Origin: Deltaproteobacteria bacterium | GTDB taxonomy: Bacteria > Desulfobacterota > Desulfobacteria > Desulfobacterales > UBA11574 | Assembly (NCBI GenBank): GCA_019313505.1 | Contig: JAFDBA010000116.1 | Location: 1-8,785 of the forward strand | Direction of reading: 5' to 3' | DNA length: 8,785 nt | In this document: piece after piece, positions 5,665 to 8,785 of the stretch | How the letters are laid out: every line of letters begins with the position of its first letter | Numbering within the stretch: position 1 is the stretch's first letter | Notes under the pieces: generated by a model | Told to the model about the DNA's origin: nothing | The model's database searches: none | What the model saw: the letters and a program-made list of their open reading frames with translations, nothing else | Program-made: the position numbers and the translations under genes

Positions 5665-7023
5665 ATGGTGGATGAAGTCCGTAAAACGGCGCTGTATGTA
5701 TTGAGTACTCTGGATAAAGGGCACAAAACTCTGGATAGTCTTTTAGAAGATGTTTTCCGGGAAAAGACTCTTTTTTCAAAAAAGGATCGGGCTTTACTTC
5801 AAGTTCTGGTGTACGGCGTTCTGAGGTGGCGAGGCCGGCTCGACTGGATTATAGACTATTTTTCAAAAACTCGTTTGAACAAAATAGATCCAAAAGTTTT
5901 AAATATTTTGCGGCTCGGCCTTTTTCAGATAATATATTTAGATAGAATACCAGTATCCGCTGCAGTAAATACATCGGTCGAAATGACAAAGACCGATGCT
6001 GCGCCTTGGGTTGTACGGTATGTTAATGGGCTCCTTAGAAATGCTGTCAGAGAATATCAGCACGTCCCTTTTCCTGAAGTTGGCAACGACCCTGCAAAAG
6101 CATTGGCCACAAAAAAATCATTCCCAAAATGGATTATTAAAAGATGGCTGGATCGGTTCGGATTGAAAGAGACAGAGCTGCTCTGTGATGTAATCAACAT
6201 CATCCCTCCCATAACCGTGCGCTGTAATACCCTTAAGACAAGCCGGGAAAAACTGGTGAAAGCTCTTAATGGATATGCCGAAAAGATCGAGATCACAAGT
6301 TATGCGCCGGATGGAGTCTTTTTTTCCAAACCAAAAAGATCTATTCCAAATATAGAAGCATTTAAAGGCGGTCTATTTGCTGTCCAGGATGAGGCCGCTC
6401 AGCTTGTTACCCTTCTTTTAGACCCTCAACCGGGTGAAACTATTTTAGATGCATGTTCCGGTCTGGGTGGGAAAACCGGGCATATTGCCCAGATGATGAA
6501 AAACAGCGGAAAGCTTGTTGCAATGGACAAAGATGAAAACAAGCTTCTGCGGTTAGAATCCGAAATGTATCGACTCGGAGTTTCCATTGTAACAACCTGT
6601 ATTCACGACCTTAGCAACCCCTTAAACCGGGAAGACTTTGGGAAGTTTGACCGTATTCTTCTGGATGCACCCTGTTCAGGCCTGGGCGTTTTAAGGAGGA
6701 ATCCGGATACAAAATGGCGCGCGTCACAGCAAAATCCGGCATACTGCCAAAAAAGACAGTCTCTGTTTCTGGATAACCTTGCACATCTTGTCAAGCCTTC
6801 CGGTGTTTTGGTTTATGCTGTCTGCAGCATGGAACCTGAGGAAAATGAATCGGTGATAAAAGGTTTTTTGAATAAACATGCTAAGTTTGATGTAGAAAAA
6901 AGACCAACAGGATTACCCTTTGACGCTTGTTCCCTTGTAAATCGTAACGGATATTTAAAAACCTTTCCTCATCTTAACAACATGGACGGTTTTTTTTCGG
7001 TCTGTATGAAACGGAGAAAGTGA
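5665..7023 (+). CDS. rsmB: 16S rRNA (cytosine-967-C5)-methyltransferase RsmB (Sun/Fmu)
   Basis: It methylates C967 of 16S rRNA, near the ribosomal P site, using S-adenosylmethionine. Residues ~1-130 form the NusB-like RNA-binding domain (RKTALYVLSTLD, RALLQVLVYGVLRWRGRLD, ILRLGLFQIIYLDRIP, VNGLLRN). After a linker comes the methyltransferase domain: QDEAAQLV (241-248), SAM-binding DACSGLGGKT (262-271; the common form is DACAAPGGKT), DAPCSG (334-339, Cys337) and YAVCSMEPEENE (384-395) with catalytic Cys387. The end DGFFSVCMKRR is typical. Length, 452 residues, is normal. ATG 5665 gives MVDEVRKTALYVL; the nearest purine-rich site (AAGGGA, 5643-5648) is 16 bases upstream, inside or at the edge of the repeat, so initiation may be weak. 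The stop overlaps the next start by four bases (GTGA), which implies coupling with the PASTA gene. Confidence 0.95.
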   Translation: MVDEVRKTALYVLSTLDKGHKTLDSLLEDVFREKTLFSKKDRALLQVLVYGVLRWRGRLDWIIDYFSKTRLNKIDPKVLNILRLGLFQIIYLDRIPVSAAVNTSVEMTKTDAAPWVVRYVNGLLRNAVREYQHVPFPEVGNDPAKALATKKSFPKWIIKRWLDRFGLKETELLCDVINIIPPITVRCNTLKTSREKLVKALNGYAEKIEITSYAPDGVFFSKPKRSIPNIEAFKGGLFAVQDEAAQLVTLLLDPQPGETILDACSGLGGKTGHIAQMMKNSGKLVAMDKDENKLLRLESEMYRLGVSIVTTCIHDLSNPLNREDFGKFDRILLDAPCSGLGVLRRNPDTKWRASQQNPAYCQKRQSLFLDNLAHLVKPSGVLVYAVCSMEPEENESVIKGFLNKHAKFDVEKRPTGLPFDACSLVNRNGYLKTFPHLNNMDGFFSVCMKRRK

Positions 7024-7991
7024 TTTCACGAATATTAAAACTGGCCGCCCTGTTTTTTTTATTTGTCCTGATCGTTGGTGCAAGTGCTTATCTCACCCTC
7101 ACGCTTATTATAAAGAGTGAAGATACTGTGGTGGTTCCTGATCTTTCCGGGAAAAACGTCGTCTATGTTCTTGAGTTATTGACCGATTTGGGGCTTAATA
7201 CAAAAGTTAATGGGTCGGAATACAATGCCGATATTCCTGAAAACAACGTTATTTTCCAGGAACCGGAACCAGGGGCGGAAATAAAAAAGGGTCGTGATGT
7301 CAGGATAGTAATTTCAAAAGGCGCAAAGTCTATTTTAATGCCGAACCTTAAGGGGCTTTCTGTACGACAGTCTAGGATCATCTTGGAAGAAAACAGCTTG
7401 TGCAGGGGAGAAATATCGAGTACGTACAGCAATAATATAAAGAAAGATGAGATTATCGCCCAGGTTCCGTTTCAAGGAACCATGATAACAAGAGGCGAAT
7501 GTGTGAATCTGCTTGTAAGCGTGGGGATCAGGCCCAGGGCCTATAAAATGCCTGATCTTTTAGGACTGTCTCTGAGCAGTGCGATTACAATTATTGAGAG
7601 CATAGATCTGGTTTTAGGAGAAATAAAAACTCGTTTTTACAAAGACAAACCTTTAAATACTGTTGTGGCCCAGGAATTGCTTTCCGGCTATCGCGTAATC
7701 CAGGGGAGTACTGTCAATATTGTCATAAACAGAAAACCCCTAAAAAAAGGCCATAACTATTTAAATGAATCCCAAGAAGGTAGCCTTTTTAGACACAGGC
7801 TAAAAGATGGTTTTTTAAAAAGACACATCAGGGTGCGCTTAAACAGTTTTGGAGTTTCAGTTGATCTTTTTGAAGGTTTCATGAAGCCGGGAGAAGAAAT
7901 CTGGCTGTTAATACCAAGAAGAAATAATTCAACTGTTTTTCTTTACGAAGATGGTGAATTGATCAAAACTTTAGTTTATGACGCAGGATAG
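7020..7991 (+). CDS. Membrane-anchored protein with three PASTA domains
   Basis: The 323 residues start with a short basic stretch and one hydrophobic helix (~6-30), probably an uncleaved anchor placing the rest in the periplasm. Three PASTA repeats follow: ~37-100 (VVVPDLSGK to VRIVISKG), ~105-169 (LMPNLKGLS to VNLLVSVG) and ~175-238 (YKMPDLLGLS to VNIVINR). The remaining ~85 residues (with RVRLNSFGVSVDLFEGFMKP and EEIWLLIPRR) form a C-terminal region I do not recognise. PASTA domains usually bind peptidoglycan fragments on Ser/Thr kinases or class B penicillin-binding proteins; there is no kinase or transpeptidase domain here. GTG 7020 overlaps the rsmB stop (GTGA); GGAG at 7013-7016 is close but only three bases away. 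A PASTA protein after rsmB is, from memory, a recurring deltaproteobacterial arrangement. The TAG stop (7989-7991) may lie inside the edge of repeat copy 2. Confidence 0.85.
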   Translation: MISRILKLAALFFLFVLIVGASAYLTLTLIIKSEDTVVVPDLSGKNVVYVLELLTDLGLNTKVNGSEYNADIPENNVIFQEPEPGAEIKKGRDVRIVISKGAKSILMPNLKGLSVRQSRIILEENSLCRGEISSTYSNNIKKDEIIAQVPFQGTMITRGECVNLLVSVGIRPRAYKMPDLLGLSLSSAITIIESIDLVLGEIKTRFYKDKPLNTVVAQELLSGYRVIQGSTVNIVINRKPLKKGHNYLNESQEGSLFRHRLKDGFLKRHIRVRLNSFGVSVDLFEGFMKPGEEIWLLIPRRNNSTVFLYEDGELIKTLVYDAG

Positions 7992-7993
7992 TT

Positions 7994-8148
7994 CCTTAAA
8001 GTTGAATTTTGTGCTTTTTATGGCAAAAAAAGTTTGATTACACCACGAAGTACACGAAGAGCACGAAGGTTATATATTTTATTCTTCTTTTTCTTCGTGA
8101 TCTTCGTGGTAAAAATAAAACCGATCTTTTTTGGTTCCGGCTTGTCCG
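7994..8148 (-). repeat. 155-bp dispersed element, copy 2 (inverted)
   Basis: This is the inverted partner of 5492-5646, so the same end of each copy (TTAAGG on the copy 1 strand) faces the enclosed rsmB-PASTA pair. Three CACGAAG units at 9-base spacing stand at 8044-8070, and the opposing TTCGTG units at about 8090-8110 can pair with them in more than one register. The shared sequence may reach 7989 (TAGTTCCTTAA here, TAGTCCCTTAA from copy 1). The other end lies just before the meaB ribosome binding site. Open frames on either strand of this element are not genes. Confidence 0.88.
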
Positions 8149-8152
8149 GGTC

Positions 8153-8155
8153 AGG
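8153..8155 (+). promoter_or_regulatory. Ribosome binding site deciding the meaB start
   Basis: AGG at 8153-8155 is two bases from ATG 8158 but eight bases from ATG 8164. The normal spacing supports the second ATG, which also gives an N-terminus (MISDDPQHY) like other MeaB/ArgK proteins. Confidence 0.55.
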
Positions 8156-8163
8156 TAATGACA

Positions 8164-8785
8164 ATGATATCCGATGATCCTCAACATTATGTTCAGGGTG
8201 TGCTGGATTGCGATCGGCGTGTGCTCGCAAAGACAATTACATTGATTGAAAGCTCGCTTTCTTCTCATCAGGAACTGGCTCGAACGATTATCGATTTCCT
8301 GCTCCCTCACACAGGCAATGCCGTGCGCCTTGGAATCACAGGAGTGCCGGGTGTGGGCAAAAGTATGTTTATTGAGAGCCTCGGAACAATGCTTGTGCAA
8401 AAGGGACATCGGGTGGCTGTACTTGCCGTTGACCCCAGTAGCAAAAGAAGTGGCGGGAGTGTACTGGCAGATAAGACTCGTATGGAAAAGCTGGCTGTTG
8501 AAAAGAGAGCCTTTATCAGGCCTTCACCTTCAGGCGGCACCCTGGGGGGGGTTGCAAAAAAAACCCGGGAGACGATGATTGTTTGCGAAGCCGCAGGTTT
8601 TGATGTTATAATTATTGAAACTGTTGGTGTGGGCCAGTCTGAAACCACAGTGGCATCCATGGTCGATTTTTTTCTGGTGCTGATGATCGCGGGTGCGGGG
8701 GATGAACTGCAGGGATTAAAAAAGGGAATCCTGGAGTTGGCGGATGCCGTTACCATTAACAAAGCAGACGGAGATAATATTGAAA
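8164..8785 (+). CDS. meaB: MeaB/ArgK-type GTPase, methylmalonyl-CoA mutase chaperone (partial, 3' end outside)
   Basis: A G3E-family P-loop GTPase; characterised MeaB proteins protect and reload the B12-dependent methylmalonyl-CoA mutase. The 207 residues inside the window include Walker A GVPGVGKS (60-67), VLAVDPSSKRSGGS (86-99), DKTRM (103-107), the family stretch RPSPSGGTLGGVAKKTRET (119-137), switch II ETVGVGQSE (152-160) and the base-recognition motif NKAD (199-202). The frame is open to the last base; about 110-130 residues, including the C-terminal dimerisation part, should follow outside. Start 8164 is chosen from the AGG spacing. An eight-G run (~8544-8551) and an eight-A run are in frame, so no frameshift is seen. 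The gene follows repeat copy 2 and probably opens a separate unit. Related GTPases serving isobutyryl-CoA or ethylmalonyl-CoA mutases cannot be excluded without the downstream genes. Confidence 0.93.
   Translation, partial: MISDDPQHYVQGVLDCDRRVLAKTITLIESSLSSHQELARTIIDFLLPHTGNAVRLGITGVPGVGKSMFIESLGTMLVQKGHRVAVLAVDPSSKRSGGSVLADKTRMEKLAVEKRAFIRPSPSGGTLGGVAKKTRETMIVCEAAGFDVIIIETVGVGQSETTVASMVDFFLVLMIAGAGDELQGLKKGILELADAVTINKADGDNIE

Noticed and set aside
8044..8070. CRISPR-like tandem repeat
   Set aside because: The units are 7 bases at 9-base spacing with no spacers of proper size, and they lie inside a dispersed palindromic element.
8018..8409. Two minus-strand open frames over repeat copy 2 and the meaB start
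   Set aside because: The peptides (for example with LRALRVLRG) are translations of the CACGAAG repeat and of antisense meaB; such products are common artefacts of this repeat. meaB in the other strand has full family motifs.
8307..8762. Long minus-strand open frame opposite meaB
   Set aside because: Low-complexity Ser/Pro/Thr-rich antisense translation of a conserved GTPase; no independent signal.

Overview
This window reads as part of the chromosome of a Gram-negative, Desulfobacteraceae-like member of the Desulfobacterota (former Deltaproteobacteria). The reasons are the gene order def-fmt-rsmB-PASTA protein, the style of the PAS sensor kinase, a MeaB-type GTPase, moderate-to-low GC, and intergenic DNA full of palindromic repeats. 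The taxonomic call is inference; no marker gene fixes it.

Left part (1-1600) is a worn accessory region. On the minus strand lies a PAS sensor histidine kinase that leaves the window at base 1 and carries a frameshift near 312-332. A few bases from its start codon, on the plus strand, is the last ~57 codons of a tyrosine recombinase (integrase). It stops at the codon where the catalytic tyrosine is expected. Ten bases further is the 3' end of a complete tRNA-Leu(CAG) gene on the minus strand, with a good promoter. The arrangement looks like the scar of an element once integrated at this tRNA.

The gene-poor stretch 1597-1917 holds the tRNA promoter and two large palindromic structures (1691-1816 and 1840-1930). 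The second runs into the 5' end of ribF and takes the place of its start codon.

From 1918 to the right edge every gene is on the plus strand. They are ribF (FMN/FAD synthesis), an LPG-synthase-TM/flippase-like membrane protein, def (peptide deformylase) overlapping fmt (Met-tRNA formyltransferase), rsmB (16S rRNA m5C967 methyltransferase) overlapping a membrane-anchored three-PASTA-domain protein, and a MeaB/ArgK GTPase cut by the window end. Def and Fmt act at the two ends of the N-formylmethionine cycle, and RsmB modifies the ribosomal P site, so the core is a translation cluster.

A 155-bp element occurs twice in inverted orientation (5492-5646 and 7994-8148). I count 11 mismatches and no gaps between the copies. 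They bracket rsmB and the PASTA gene exactly, one just after the fmt stop and the other at the PASTA-gene stop. The copies contain tandem CACGAAG units and hairpins, and copy 1 contains a likely intrinsic terminator for fmt.

I see no clearly new defence or biosynthetic system. The most interesting signals are the ribF gene with no usable start codon, the inverted element pair, and the integrase/tRNA scar.
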